A stretch of 64,000 bases of DNA from Bacillota bacterium (GCA_023411575.1 JAEYOP010000039.1:62001-126000), one strand, 5' to 3'; positions 42,730 through 53,262 are shown, numbered from the stretch's first letter. Notes: generated from the sequence alone by a model not told the origin. Numbers and translations are program-made.

Positions 42730-45030
42730 ATGAAAATTGGGATGTCCTTGTTTGTAAAGCTTCTGATTACGTTTTTCCTGCTGCTGATTATTCCGATAAA
42801 TGTCATCAGTACAACCGTATATTACAATGCCCTTTCCTATTTTGAAAAGGAAATTTCCGCCACGAATACGGAAAAGCTTTTGGCGACGCAGGGGTTGATG
42901 GAAACCTTGATGGACAGCGTAGTAAAGGATGCCAAGAATATTGGTCTCAACAAGAGCATTGAAAATATCGGACAGCTCGGGGACCCTTCCCAGGCCTATT
43001 CCGGCCTCAATCTGCCAAAGATGGAGGAAGTATTTCAAATACTCTATAACGCCAGAATTGCCAACAGCAATATTCATTCAATCTATTTGTACAATTATAA
43101 CGACAACAATATTTATACGTCGGACAAATTATTTGTAAACTCCGATCAGTTCTATGATACGGAGTGGATCGACAAATACAATCTAATCAAGCAGGGACTG
43201 GTGTGGCTGGACACAAGGCAATCCGGAATCCCCATAACGGCGAAAAGCTCCGCGGTGAACAGCATGGCCGGTCAAAGAAAGGTCATCACGCTGGTTTACC
43301 CCATCCAATACATTTCCTCCTTCAACGGGCTAGTTGCCATCAATGTGCTGGAGGAGGAACTAAGCAAAGCCATCGGCCGGTCGGAAACGAGCGAAATGGG
43401 CGAAATCAAGATAATCAACCGGCAGGGGATGGTGATAACGAGCTCGAGCCGCGGCATGGCCGGCAGCAATCTTTCCGGGCGGAGTGATATCAGGGAAATA
43501 TTGAACTCGGGGGAAACACAGGGGATGGTAACAGCAGAGATCAACCATGCCAAGTATTTGATCACTTATGTAAAATCGGATCTTACCGGCTGGACTTTCA
43601 TCAATGAATATTCCTTTGAAAAGATCGTATCCAGGGTAAATACTTACAGGAACTTTGTCGTCATTATTTCCATCCTGATGACGCTCCTTGGCATACCGGT
43701 CTGCTTCTATATTTCAAGAAAACTGTACAATCCGGTGAAAAAGCTCGTTGACGATATCCGGGCACAAAAGGGGATTTCCGCCTCCCAGAGCAGGAATGAG
43801 ATGGTGGTGATCTCCAATGCGCTGAACGACGTGTTGAGGCAGGGCAGCCAGATCAGGGGATTGATGGAGCGCAACCAGAAGAATCTGACGGAGAGCTATC
43901 TCCTGTCCATCATCAGAGGGGATGCAGACATAGAGGTGCCATACGTCTCATTTACGGAAACAAGATTTATGTGCGCGATCATTTCCATAGACAATTACAA
44001 TTCCTTTGTCCGGAAAAATTCCGATGACGGCAGGCATTTTACCAAGGAGATTATTCTGAAGGTCTGCGAGAATATGCTCAATACCCGCTGGAAGTGCGCC
44101 GGGGTTCAATTTGAAAAAGGAAAGATCGCGTTGATCCTCAATGTCCCGGAGGAGCAGGAATCGGAGCTTGTGGCGGACATTGCCGGATTCTTCGGAGAGA
44201 TCAAGAAAAAGGTGTACGAGGTTCTTGAGAATACGGTAACAATCGCCATAGGAAATTGTTATGCCGGGAAAGAGAAAGTGGAGCAGTCCTTTTCGGAGGC
44301 GAAGGATGTGCTGAAATACAGGATGATGTACGGCTGCGACAAGATTATAACCGCATGGGAAAATGGCAATGAAACGGCGGCAGAGTATTATTATCCTACC
44401 GCACTCGAAAATCATATCTTCAATTACCTGAAGCTTGGAATGAAAAAGGAACTGTCGGATTCCATGGATGAATTCGTGAAGGAAATCCGGGAGATGAACC
44501 TTTCCTATGACAATATCATCCAGATCGTCAACCAGTTCATAGGAAACATCGTCAAACATATGCTGAACGTAAGGCTGAATCCCAGCGAGGTATTTCCCGG
44601 GAACACCACCATGTACCAGTATGCTTCGGCGTTGGAAACATTGGACGAGATCAAGGTCTGGATAAGGAACATCCTGTATTCCGTCATTGATTATATAGAG
44701 ATCAGGGATAGCAGCGAAAACAAGTATATTCAGCAGATACAATCCTATATCCAGAGAAACTACAAAGAAGAGATCAACTTTGAAAAGCTGGCGCAGTCGG
44801 TCGGAATCAGCTATTCCCATATGAGGAAGCTCTTCAGGGACAAACTGGACACCAGTGTCCTGGACTATATCAACAGCATCCGGATCGACAATGCGAAGCG
44901 GCTTTTAAAAGGGACGGAACTCACGATACAGGATATCGCGACAAAGGTCGGCTACCAAAATATCCAGAGCTTCAACCGGTTCTTTAAAAAATTCGAAGGG
45001 ATTTCTCCGAAGGAATTTCGAAGAATTTGA
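42730..45030 (+). CDS. Membrane-bound AraC family sensor-regulator
   Basis: A 766-residue one-component transmembrane regulator. TM1 is at about 9-30 (LLITFFLLLIIPINVISTTV). A cache-like extracellular sensor covers about 31-300. TM2 is at about 308-330 (FVVIISILMTLLGIPVCFYI), followed by a HAMP-like stretch, a degenerate GGDEF-like cytosolic region (about 400-560) and a C-terminal AraC DNA-binding domain (about 670-766: INFEKLAQSVGISYSHMRKL and LTIQDIATKVGYQNIQSFNR). Its AAGGTG site overlaps the end of the binding-protein gene, so the two are cotranslated. Such sensors activate polysaccharide-use genes. The adjacent PL11 lyase is the obvious target. Confidence 0.9.
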   Translation: MKIGMSLFVKLLITFFLLLIIPINVISTTVYYNALSYFEKEISATNTEKLLATQGLMETLMDSVVKDAKNIGLNKSIENIGQLGDPSQAYSGLNLPKMEEVFQILYNARIANSNIHSIYLYNYNDNNIYTSDKLFVNSDQFYDTEWIDKYNLIKQGLVWLDTRQSGIPITAKSSAVNSMAGQRKVITLVYPIQYISSFNGLVAINVLEEELSKAIGRSETSEMGEIKIINRQGMVITSSSRGMAGSNLSGRSDIREILNSGETQGMVTAEINHAKYLITYVKSDLTGWTFINEYSFEKIVSRVNTYRNFVVIISILMTLLGIPVCFYISRKLYNPVKKLVDDIRAQKGISASQSRNEMVVISNALNDVLRQGSQIRGLMERNQKNLTESYLLSIIRGDADIEVPYVSFTETRFMCAIISIDNYNSFVRKNSDDGRHFTKEIILKVCENMLNTRWKCAGVQFEKGKIALILNVPEEQESELVADIAGFFGEIKKKVYEVLENTVTIAIGNCYAGKEKVEQSFSEAKDVLKYRMMYGCDKIITAWENGNETAAEYYYPTALENHIFNYLKLGMKKELSDSMDEFVKEIREMNLSYDNIIQIVNQFIGNIVKHMLNVRLNPSEVFPGNTTMYQYASALETLDEIKVWIRNILYSVIDYIEIRDSSENKYIQQIQSYIQRNYKEEINFEKLAQSVGISYSHMRKLFRDKLDTSVLDYINSIRIDNAKRLLKGTELTIQDIATKVGYQNIQSFNRFFKKFEGISPKEFRRI

Positions 45031-45388
45031 TTTTTTGCTGCCATTATTGATCCACACCATTCATTTTTGATTGAATTTCCCGTTTTTTCCTCTTCTTTGA
45101 GGCTGCACTTTTTGTCAACCCCATCTTTTTTCGCCATTTGAATGATCAAAAATTCCTCGTTTTTGCATTTTGAGCAGGCGCCATGAAAAGGGAGCTTGTT
45201 GATATTGCAATGTTTTCACGGGTTTTTCCTGCATAATCAAAAATGATAATTTGATATAATACTGATTCTTTTATTCAAAACCATTCCACTTTATCATTGA
45301 TTTATCCTAAATGGGGGATTCTCAAAAAAATGAATGAGAGGTGTAGGTGGAATGAGGGCGCAATTTAGCTGCGGAATCGGTATGAATT
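45031..45388. other. Intergenic leader region before the PL11 gene
   Basis: AT-rich, with no gene and no convincing terminator for the sensor gene. A TATAAT (45255-45260) is present without a recognisable -35, which would suit an activator-dependent promoter with a leader of about 200 nt. Repeated T-runs occur near 45031-45165. Confidence 0.4.
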
Positions 45389-45444
45389 ACCCTTAACGGC
45401 ATAATGCTGGATAACTTGACTTAAGGGTTTACTCAGACTGTTAT
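45389..45444 (+). promoter_or_regulatory. Inverted repeat and promoter of the PL11 gene
   Basis: ACCCTTAA (45389-45396) and TTAAGGGT (45421-45428) form a perfect 8-bp inverted repeat with centres 32 bp apart. Its right arm overlaps a possible -35 TTGACT (45416-45421), paired after 17 bp with TGTTAT (45439-45444). Candidate AraC or repressor operator. Confidence 0.45.
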
Positions 45445-45469
45445 TTTTGTTTAAGGAGGCTTAATTAGG

Positions 45470-48400
45470 ATGTCATATGGGAAAAAAGCTTTGGCCAAAA
45501 ACGTTATTTCGCTGCTCTTAGTGGTGATAATGGTTTTCTCATGCTCTGTCGGCACGTTTGCAGGAACGAAATATTTCCAGGAGAATGGTGCCAGATATCA
45601 AATGGAATCTCTGGATCGTGGTTTGATAGCTACTTCAACCACCAACGGTGTATTTCTGAGCTGGAGATTATTTAAGGAAGAGGTTACCGGTTATTCGTCG
45701 ACCGGCTTGACAGGCTCCGATTTTAATGTTTACAAAAACGGGGCAAAAATAGCTACGGTAGCGGATAGCACAAATTATATGGATACTGCGGGCACTGTAT
45801 CCGATTCCTATTTTGTCCGCGCAGTGGTAAACGGGGCGGAAGTTGACAAAAGTGCTGCTGTGACGCCCGTGTCAAATTCTTATATTCAGGTTCTGATGAA
45901 AAAACCGGCTAATTATACGGATACCATAGATAATTTGGACGGAACCACTCCCACCAGCTTGAATTTTGCTTATACTGCCGGTGACTTCAGTGTCGGCGAC
46001 GTGGACGGCGACGGACAGTACGAATATTTTGTAAAATGGGAGGGAAATCCGCAGGATGTTATTGGAAAGGGTTATACGGGGAAAACGCTGATTGATTGCT
46101 ATAAGCTTGATGGAACGTTGCTGTATAGAATAGATCTAGGTGTAAATATCAGGGAAGGTGCTCATTATACCCAGTTCATGGTAGAAGATTTTGATGGGGA
46201 TGGGAAAGCTGAAATCATATTCAAAACTGCTCCGGGGACAAGCACAGTCCATGTGAATGCAGATGGAACAGTGGATGAGGGTTCCAGAAAATACATTACA
46301 ATGCTGCCGGAAGATATTACAGCGGGTTACAGTAATTCGGATGATTACAGGAATACCTACAAGGATTATTACGAACATGTTGTGGACATGTTTAAAAATT
46401 GGCAGGACCATCCCGAGGTCAAAAACGGACATTGGCCGGCGACTCTGCAGCAGTGCTTCGGGATAACGACGACAAGCTCAGGAATTATCGGAGGGAATTT
46501 CGATGCGCTGGGGAATGTTGTTACCACTACTTACTCTGCGATCGGTACGGATCTGCTATCCTACACATATCCTTTAAGTGATACGAATGCGCGTATCCTT
46601 GCAGACTACTTCATCAATACCTATGCACCTGCCAGGTCAGGTAACAATAAACTCAAACAGTTTATTGGATATATTTTCACCGGACCTGAATATCTGACGG
46701 TATTCAACGGCGAAACTGGTGCCGAATTGGAGACGATCCGATATAAGCCCGGGCGTGATGACGACGGCCTGATGTGGGGCGATTATGCCATGGTGAGGAT
46801 TGAGCCCTGCAACCGTGTTGAGCGAATGCAGGCGGAAGTGGCTTACCTTGATGGCAAAAAACCGTATGCCATATTCGGCAGAGGATACTACACGAGAACT
46901 ACCCTTGTCGCTTATAGTTGGAACGGCGAACATCTTCAGGAATACTGGTACTTGGACAGCGGATACCCTGTTATGACCAATCCTTTCAATGACAGTCCGC
47001 ATGGAAGGGATGGCACGGTGGCAGGGTTCGAGGATATAACCACACAAGGCTCGCATACAATGGTGGATGCCGATGTGGACGGCGATGGCCGCGACGAATT
47101 GATTATGGGCGGTGCTACCATAGATGACGACGGCTCCGTTTTGTACAGCTCTTTTGCTACCATATCTCAAGGGCCTAATGCGGGGACCTATGCCAGACTT
47201 GGGCATGGAGATTCCATCCACGTGACCGATATCATCCCTTCGAGGCCGGGTCAGGAAATCTTAATGTGTCATGAAGGGGCAACCGGTGCTCCATATGGCG
47301 TATCCATGCGTGATGCGAAAACAGGAGAGGTATTATGGGGAACCTACAGGGATAAAGATAATGGCCGCTGTATGATCGGCGACATCGATCCAGCCCTGCC
47401 GGGTATCGAAAATTGGTCGATGGCGTTGAGACAGGGTGATGCGGCTGGTACCCAGATATCTACCTCCATGCCGGGGACGAATGCCAACATTAAGTGGGCT
47501 GCAAACATGACGACCCAGATTGTCAATGGATCGGGAGTCAGTGATGTCACAATTCAGCGCTGGAATACAAGCACAAAAAAATCGGAGGATATTCTTACCG
47601 CGGCCGGTTATAACAGCAACAACGGCACAAAGGGGAATCCGTCCCTTGTTGCGGATGTGCTGGGAGATTACAGGGAAGAGTTGATTCTCAGAAGCGCGGC
47701 CAGCGATAACTTCAGGATTTATTTCAACTCCTCCGAAGTTTCCAACCACAAACTGTTCACCCTGATGGATGACCGCCAGTACAGAACGGGCGTGGCAAGA
47801 CAGAATGACGGCTATAACCAGCCGGCATATACCAGCTTCTACTATGCGTCGGATATTAATTGGGAGAACCTGTACAACTCGGTTAAGGATTCCATTATCA
47901 GCTCAACAGATGTTACGCTGGTAAATGAAGACTTCAGCCAGTATGCTCCGGGACCTGTCACCATCGGAAGCGGAAACAGTTGGACAAAAGAAGGAACAGC
48001 GCCGACAATGACTGTCACGGAATCAGCCATAGGTTGGTATGCGAATATTGCGCATAAGACAACCGGCTCTTCCTATTTGGGACGCAGATTCACACCGCAA
48101 TACGACGGGGCGGTATTGGATTTCGATATTAATGTGCCTGGAAATTCGGGAGGCAGCTTCTTCGTAATGAACGGAAAAGTTAATGCTACCAACAGTTCCT
48201 TGGTCAGAGCCAAATTCACAGGCGGAAAATTCACCAAATGGGATAATACGCCTTATATGAATTATGATACGAGTCACTGGTATCATTTCAACTATGTATT
48301 CAACATTCCGCAAAAAACATACACATTAACCATTACTGACTTGAATACGAAGCAGGTTAATAAATTTGCACCTGAAAGCTTTTTCAATTCGGTTAACGCA

Positions 48401-51400
48401 CTAAGCAGTTTTGCATTTTCTACAAATGCAAGTACAGGGGAATGGAATGTAGCAAACGTCCGTTTAGTAGGACTTGATATATCTTTAAAAAGCCTGAAGG
48501 CATCCTTCGGGTTGAACGATCTGAACGTAACTCCGATGTTAAGTACGTCTATTAGCACACATACTGTTGATGTACCTTATTCTGTGGGATCAATTTCCGT
48601 AATTCCTACTGTGAGCAATCTCGGCAATGTGCAGCTCAAGGTAGAAGGTGTTGAAAAGGTTAGCGGCACTCCTTCAACAGTGGATAGCACCACCTCCGGC
48701 AGCAGTATTTCGATTTCGGTCGGGTCTTTGAAATACCCCGATATTGTAAGAACATACTCGCTGGTCGTAAACAAACTCCAGAAATCGCCGGATGTAAAGA
48801 ATATAAAGGCGCAGGCCGGTGATACAAAGGTGTCCATTGGTTGGGATGAGCCGCTGGATCCTGATTTGGTAAAGACAAACGTATACAGGGTGAACCCGGA
48901 TTCCTCGCTGACATTGGTGGATTCGGTACCGAAAGGCAAATACATCTCCACCGTAAATGACCTTGAAAACGGCACAGTCTATTCGTTTACGGTCAAAGCG
49001 GCCTATGAAGATACAAGCGAATCTACAGGTGTTACCGTATCCGCCACCCCGATGAAGAAGGCTGCCAGGCAGTTGGAAGAACTGGACCGTGGCCTGGTTG
49101 CCGTTGTCAAAGGTTCCGGGGTATATTTGGGCTGGAGGAAGCTGGGGACTGATCCGGAAAATGTTGCATTTAATATTTATCGCAACGGCGGGGAAATAGC
49201 TCAGACTCTAGCTGGCGGCAGTACAAATTATGTTGATGCGCAAGGGACTTCAAGTTCATCTTACTATGTCTGCCCGGTGATTAATAGCATTGAACAGAAG
49301 AAATCGGAAACCGTTACCGTGTGGAACGAAAATTATTTGACGATTCCGTTGAATAAACCAGCAGACGGTATTATTCCCGAGCATACGGATCTAGCAGGTG
49401 CACCGGTTCCCGCAGAATCATACAAATACCGCGCAAACGATGCCACTGTGGCAGATCTTGACGGGGACGGCCAATATGAGATCGTCCTGAAATGGGATCC
49501 CACGAACAGCAAGGACAATTCCATAGCGGGTTACACCGGAAATACCTATGTTGATGCCTATGAGATGGATGGCACATTCCTGTGGAGGATTGACTGCGGT
49601 GTTAATATCCGTTCAGGCGCTCATTATCTTCCGATAATGGTATATGATCTGGACGGGGATGGCAAGGCCGAGGTCGTTTTCCGAACCGCCAACGGCACAA
49701 CGGACGATACCGGCAAGGTGTTGGGAGATCATCCCACAGCCGACTATAGAAATGCAAACGGCTACATATTGGATGGAATGGAGTATCTCACCGTATTTGA
49801 AGGCGCGACGGGTAAAGAGCTTCAAACGGTAGAATACAATCCTCCAAGAGGCGATGTAGGAAGCTGGGGCAGCAACGAAACTTACGGCAATCGCGTGGAT
49901 AGATTCCTCGCAAGCATTGCTTACCTTGACGGTGAAAGGCCGAGCGTCATCATGCAACGCGGCTACTATAACAAGACCATATTGGTAGCATACAACTGGA
50001 GAGATGACGACAAGGACGGCAAGAGTGAATTGACCCAGCTTTGGAAGTTTGACTCGACAGAACCAGGGAATTCCGCATATGAAGGACAAGGAAACCACCA
50101 GGTATCGGTAGCCGATGTGGATGCGGACGGCAAGGATGAAATTCTTCTTGGCTCGGCGGCTATTGACAATGACGGAAAACCGATGTGGACTGCTTCACTT
50201 GGGCATGGAGACGCAATGCATGTGGGGGATTTGAACCCCGAAAAGCTCGGACTGGAAGAATTCGATGTACATGAGGACACAAGCAAGGCTTACTCGGCTA
50301 ACATGTACGATGCGGAAACCGGCAGAGTTTTATGGGGCCTCCCGCAGACCGGCTTTGACACAGGCAGGGGACTGGCGACGGATGTGGATCCGAGGTATCC
50401 CGGTGCCGAAGCATGGGCAATCAGCGGAGAATGGAACAGTACGAAAGGGTATATGTTCAATTCGGAAGGCAAGCTGCTTACAAATGATATTCCGTCCGCC
50501 AATTTTGCAATCTGGTGGGATGGAGACCTGCTGCGGGAACTCTTTGATCACGTCTGGTCCGGCGATCCCGCCAGAGTCGGCATACCGAAGATCGACAAGT
50601 GGGATTACCTGAACAATAAACTTGTGAATCTTGAGACATTCAGCGGTACTTACTCCAATAATGACACAAAAGGGAATCCGTGCCTGCAGGCGGACATTCT
50701 GGGAGACTGGAGAGAGGAATTGCTGTTAAGGACCGAGGATAGTACCGCTCTAAGGCTTTATACCACGACAGAGCCGACGGAATACGGCATTTATACGTTG
50801 ATGCACGATTCGCAGTATAGGACGGCTGTAGCATGGCAGAATTCGGGATATAACCAGCCGCCTCACACAAGCTTCTTCCTGGGGAATGGAATGAACGCGG
50901 TACCTAAACCCAACATCTATATGGTTACGGATAAGTCGAGGCTGGACAAGTTAATTACAGACGCGGCGGCGCTGAACGAAGTCTATTATACTCCGGGAAC
51001 GTGGGCAGCGTTAAAAACGGCATTGGATGGGGCAGTTTTGGTGCAGTCCGATGCAGAAGCCACTGTAATTGATATCAACTATGCTATAAATGCGATACAA
51101 AATGCAATAAACGGCTTGATCTCTACCGTTAACCTGAACGCAAAAATCAGCCTGGCCCAGACATTATATAATGCGGATACTTTGGGCGATGCTGTAAAAG
51201 CAAATCTCAAAACTGCTTTGGATGCAGCGGTTGCGGTTCAAGACAATGATAATGCTGCACAGGCTGATATGGACAGCAAAGTGACGGCACTTCAGAGTGC
51301 AATTGATGCAGCTCTTTCTGAACTGCCGGCAAGCGAGCGTATCGTATCGGCATCGGCGAATTATATCCCTGGAGGAACTGTTACAGGAAGCGGGATCTAT

Positions 51401-53059
51401 CACGAGGGTGATTCTGCCACGGTTACAGCCTCTCCTCTCAGTGGTTTCAAATTTGCAAATTGGACCCAATATGACATTTTGAGCACAACAGCTCCAGGTC
51501 TTGTTGCAACCACTGAGGCTTCATATTCGTTTATCGTCGGTACGACAAGCGCTTCCCTCGTAGCATACTTTATACAGGATGCATCTGCTTGGTGTACGGT
51601 AACCTTCGATAAAAACGGCGGAGATAGCGAGGCAAGTCCTGCGGCAAAATCAGTAATGCGTGATGGGAATATTGGCACCTTGCCTACACCTCCCACGAGA
51701 ACCGGCTATACCTTCAACGGATGGAATACGGCAGCGAACGGCAGCGGTACGGTAGTTACAGCTGCGACTGTGGCAACTGCCAACATTACAGTGTATGCGC
51801 AGTGGATAGCTAACAACAATGGCAATAACAATGACGACAGTAACAAAAATCCAACAACACCCGTTGTTCCGACGCCACCTGCAACGCCACCCGTGACGGT
51901 GCCTACAGATGGAAAAATCACAGCCCCGGCAGTAATGGACAATAGCGGCAACGCAAAAGCAACTTTGACGGAGGCCCAGGTAAATGCAGCTATCGATAAT
52001 GCAAATCCGGCAACGGCCAGGGTTGAAATCAAAGTAGAAGTCCCCGCCGGTGCGAAGTCGGTAGAAACGGCAATACCGGCAAGTTCGCTGGGGACGGCGG
52101 TAAACGAAGGTATCCGGGCATTTACGGTATCTTCGCCCATCGCCACGATCACCTTTGATGCAAAAGCGCTTGGGACGATTTCCAGCGGTATTACAGGCGA
52201 TGTAAAAATCTCCGCAGCAAAAGCGGATACAGCTTCACTTTCTTCGGAAGCAAAGCAAATCGTCGGAGACAGACCGGTATACAACTTCAGTGTAAGCGGT
52301 GGGGGTAAAACCATTTCACAATTTGGCGGAAACGTGACCGTCTCTGTACCGTATACACCGAAAGCCGGCGAAGATCTGAATGCGATTGTTATCTACTACA
52401 TCAATGCGGAAGGCAAACCGGAGGTAGTAAGAGATTGTATCTATGATGCGAAAACCGGGAGCATTACCTTTAAAACCAACCACTTCTCCCAGTACGCAGT
52501 AGGTTATAATAAGATAAACTTTACGGATGTTGCCGCAAATGCCTGGTATAGTAAAATTGTAAGCTTCATAGCGGCGAGAGGGATAACGGAGGGAACCGGT
52601 AACGGCAAATTCAGTCCCGAAGCAAAGCTGACAAGGGGAGAATTCCTTGTCATGGCTATGAAGGCATACGGCATAGCACCGGATACAAACACAAGCGATA
52701 ATTTCAGCGATGCAGGAAACACCTTGTATACGGGATATCTTGCAGCAGCTAAACGGTTGGGTCTCACAACCGGTACGGGCAACAACCGATACCAGCCGGG
52801 AAGTCAGATCACCCGCCAGGAAATGTTCACGCTGCTGTACAATATCCTGAAACAGCAGGGCAAGCTGCCGGCCTCCGTAACGGAAAAAACCATTGCCGGC
52901 TACAGCGACGCAAGTACGGTTGCTGCATGGGCCAAGGAAGCCATGACATTCTTTGTGAAAGCAGGTGTTGTAAGCGGAAACAACGGCAAGCTTACACCCG
53001 GCGATCCGGCAAACCGAGCACAAATGGCCCAGATTCTATACAACCTGCTATCTAAATAG
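45470..53059 (+). CDS. SLH-anchored double PL11 rhamnogalacturonan lyase
   Basis: A 2529-residue exported protein. Signal peptide 1-31 (cleavage after TFA). PL11 module 1 covers about 40-795 (ESLDRGLIATSTTNGVFLSW; DVDGDGQYEYFVKW). A jellyroll-like domain (about 810-1010), a cadherin-like beta domain (1010-1100) and an Fn3 domain (1105-1195) follow. PL11 module 2 is about 1196-1817 (LEELDRGLVAVVKGSGVYLG; DLDGDGQYEIVLKW). Two FIVAR-like helical units (1818-1950), InlB-like repeats (1955-2115), a Thr/Pro linker, a ZU5-like domain and three SLH repeats (about 2346-2529) complete it. PL11 enzymes cleave the rhamnogalacturonan I backbone by beta-elimination, aided by calcium. SLH repeats hold it on the cell wall. 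AAGGAGG precedes the ATG. Confidence 0.93.
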   Translation: MSYGKKALAKNVISLLLVVIMVFSCSVGTFAGTKYFQENGARYQMESLDRGLIATSTTNGVFLSWRLFKEEVTGYSSTGLTGSDFNVYKNGAKIATVADSTNYMDTAGTVSDSYFVRAVVNGAEVDKSAAVTPVSNSYIQVLMKKPANYTDTIDNLDGTTPTSLNFAYTAGDFSVGDVDGDGQYEYFVKWEGNPQDVIGKGYTGKTLIDCYKLDGTLLYRIDLGVNIREGAHYTQFMVEDFDGDGKAEIIFKTAPGTSTVHVNADGTVDEGSRKYITMLPEDITAGYSNSDDYRNTYKDYYEHVVDMFKNWQDHPEVKNGHWPATLQQCFGITTTSSGIIGGNFDALGNVVTTTYSAIGTDLLSYTYPLSDTNARILADYFINTYAPARSGNNKLKQFIGYIFTGPEYLTVFNGETGAELETIRYKPGRDDDGLMWGDYAMVRIEPCNRVERMQAEVAYLDGKKPYAIFGRGYYTRTTLVAYSWNGEHLQEYWYLDSGYPVMTNPFNDSPHGRDGTVAGFEDITTQGSHTMVDADVDGDGRDELIMGGATIDDDGSVLYSSFATISQGPNAGTYARLGHGDSIHVTDIIPSRPGQEILMCHEGATGAPYGVSMRDAKTGEVLWGTYRDKDNGRCMIGDIDPALPGIENWSMALRQGDAAGTQISTSMPGTNANIKWAANMTTQIVNGSGVSDVTIQRWNTSTKKSEDILTAAGYNSNNGTKGNPSLVADVLGDYREELILRSAASDNFRIYFNSSEVSNHKLFTLMDDRQYRTGVARQNDGYNQPAYTSFYYASDINWENLYNSVKDSIISSTDVTLVNEDFSQYAPGPVTIGSGNSWTKEGTAPTMTVTESAIGWYANIAHKTTGSSYLGRRFTPQYDGAVLDFDINVPGNSGGSFFVMNGKVNATNSSLVRAKFTGGKFTKWDNTPYMNYDTSHWYHFNYVFNIPQKTYTLTITDLNTKQVNKFAPESFFNSVNALSSFAFSTNASTGEWNVANVRLVGLDISLKSLKASFGLNDLNVTPMLSTSISTHTVDVPYSVGSISVIPTVSNLGNVQLKVEGVEKVSGTPSTVDSTTSGSSISISVGSLKYPDIVRTYSLVVNKLQKSPDVKNIKAQAGDTKVSIGWDEPLDPDLVKTNVYRVNPDSSLTLVDSVPKGKYISTVNDLENGTVYSFTVKAAYEDTSESTGVTVSATPMKKAARQLEELDRGLVAVVKGSGVYLGWRKLGTDPENVAFNIYRNGGEIAQTLAGGSTNYVDAQGTSSSSYYVCPVINSIEQKKSETVTVWNENYLTIPLNKPADGIIPEHTDLAGAPVPAESYKYRANDATVADLDGDGQYEIVLKWDPTNSKDNSIAGYTGNTYVDAYEMDGTFLWRIDCGVNIRSGAHYLPIMVYDLDGDGKAEVVFRTANGTTDDTGKVLGDHPTADYRNANGYILDGMEYLTVFEGATGKELQTVEYNPPRGDVGSWGSNETYGNRVDRFLASIAYLDGERPSVIMQRGYYNKTILVAYNWRDDDKDGKSELTQLWKFDSTEPGNSAYEGQGNHQVSVADVDADGKDEILLGSAAIDNDGKPMWTASLGHGDAMHVGDLNPEKLGLEEFDVHEDTSKAYSANMYDAETGRVLWGLPQTGFDTGRGLATDVDPRYPGAEAWAISGEWNSTKGYMFNSEGKLLTNDIPSANFAIWWDGDLLRELFDHVWSGDPARVGIPKIDKWDYLNNKLVNLETFSGTYSNNDTKGNPCLQADILGDWREELLLRTEDSTALRLYTTTEPTEYGIYTLMHDSQYRTAVAWQNSGYNQPPHTSFFLGNGMNAVPKPNIYMVTDKSRLDKLITDAAALNEVYYTPGTWAALKTALDGAVLVQSDAEATVIDINYAINAIQNAINGLISTVNLNAKISLAQTLYNADTLGDAVKANLKTALDAAVAVQDNDNAAQADMDSKVTALQSAIDAALSELPASERIVSASANYIPGGTVTGSGIYHEGDSATVTASPLSGFKFANWTQYDILSTTAPGLVATTEASYSFIVGTTSASLVAYFIQDASAWCTVTFDKNGGDSEASPAAKSVMRDGNIGTLPTPPTRTGYTFNGWNTAANGSGTVVTAATVATANITVYAQWIANNNGNNNDDSNKNPTTPVVPTPPATPPVTVPTDGKITAPAVMDNSGNAKATLTEAQVNAAIDNANPATARVEIKVEVPAGAKSVETAIPASSLGTAVNEGIRAFTVSSPIATITFDAKALGTISSGITGDVKISAAKADTASLSSEAKQIVGDRPVYNFSVSGGGKTISQFGGNVTVSVPYTPKAGEDLNAIVIYYINAEGKPEVVRDCIYDAKTGSITFKTNHFSQYAVGYNKINFTDVAANAWYSKIVSFIAARGITEGTGNGKFSPEAKLTRGEFLVMAMKAYGIAPDTNTSDNFSDAGNTLYTGYLAAAKRLGLTTGTGNNRYQPGSQITRQEMFTLLYNILKQQGKLPASVTEKTIAGYSDASTVAAWAKEAMTFFVKAGVVSGNNGKLTPGDPANRAQMAQILYNLLSK

Positions 53060-53108
53060 GAATTTGCGAGTCTAACGGACATTCACTTGTAAGACAATGT
53101 TTTTCCAT

Positions 53109-53156
53109 AACCGGAGCAAGCGCCGAGAGTTAAAACCCGGCCTGCTCCGGTTTTTT
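53109..53156 (+). terminator. Terminator of the PL11 gene
   Basis: AACCGGAGCA (53109-53118) pairs with TGCTCCGGTT (53143-53152), followed by T to 53156. It lies 50 bp after the stop. Confidence 0.88.
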
Positions 53157-53226
53157 CGCGCTTCGGTCTTTGGCCTTTACGATCCGCTTCTGCGGATTAT
53201 TTTTTTGCCTTTTTATCCGGTGCGTA

Positions 53227-53255
53227 TTGACAAGGAATTGCTTTGCGGATATAAT
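53227..53255 (+). promoter_or_regulatory. Consensus sigma-A promoter of the gntR-ABC operon
   Basis: TTGACA (53227-53232), 17-bp spacer and TATAAT (53250-53255): a perfect match to the sigma-A consensus. Confidence 0.88.
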
Positions 53256-53262
53256 TCGTATT

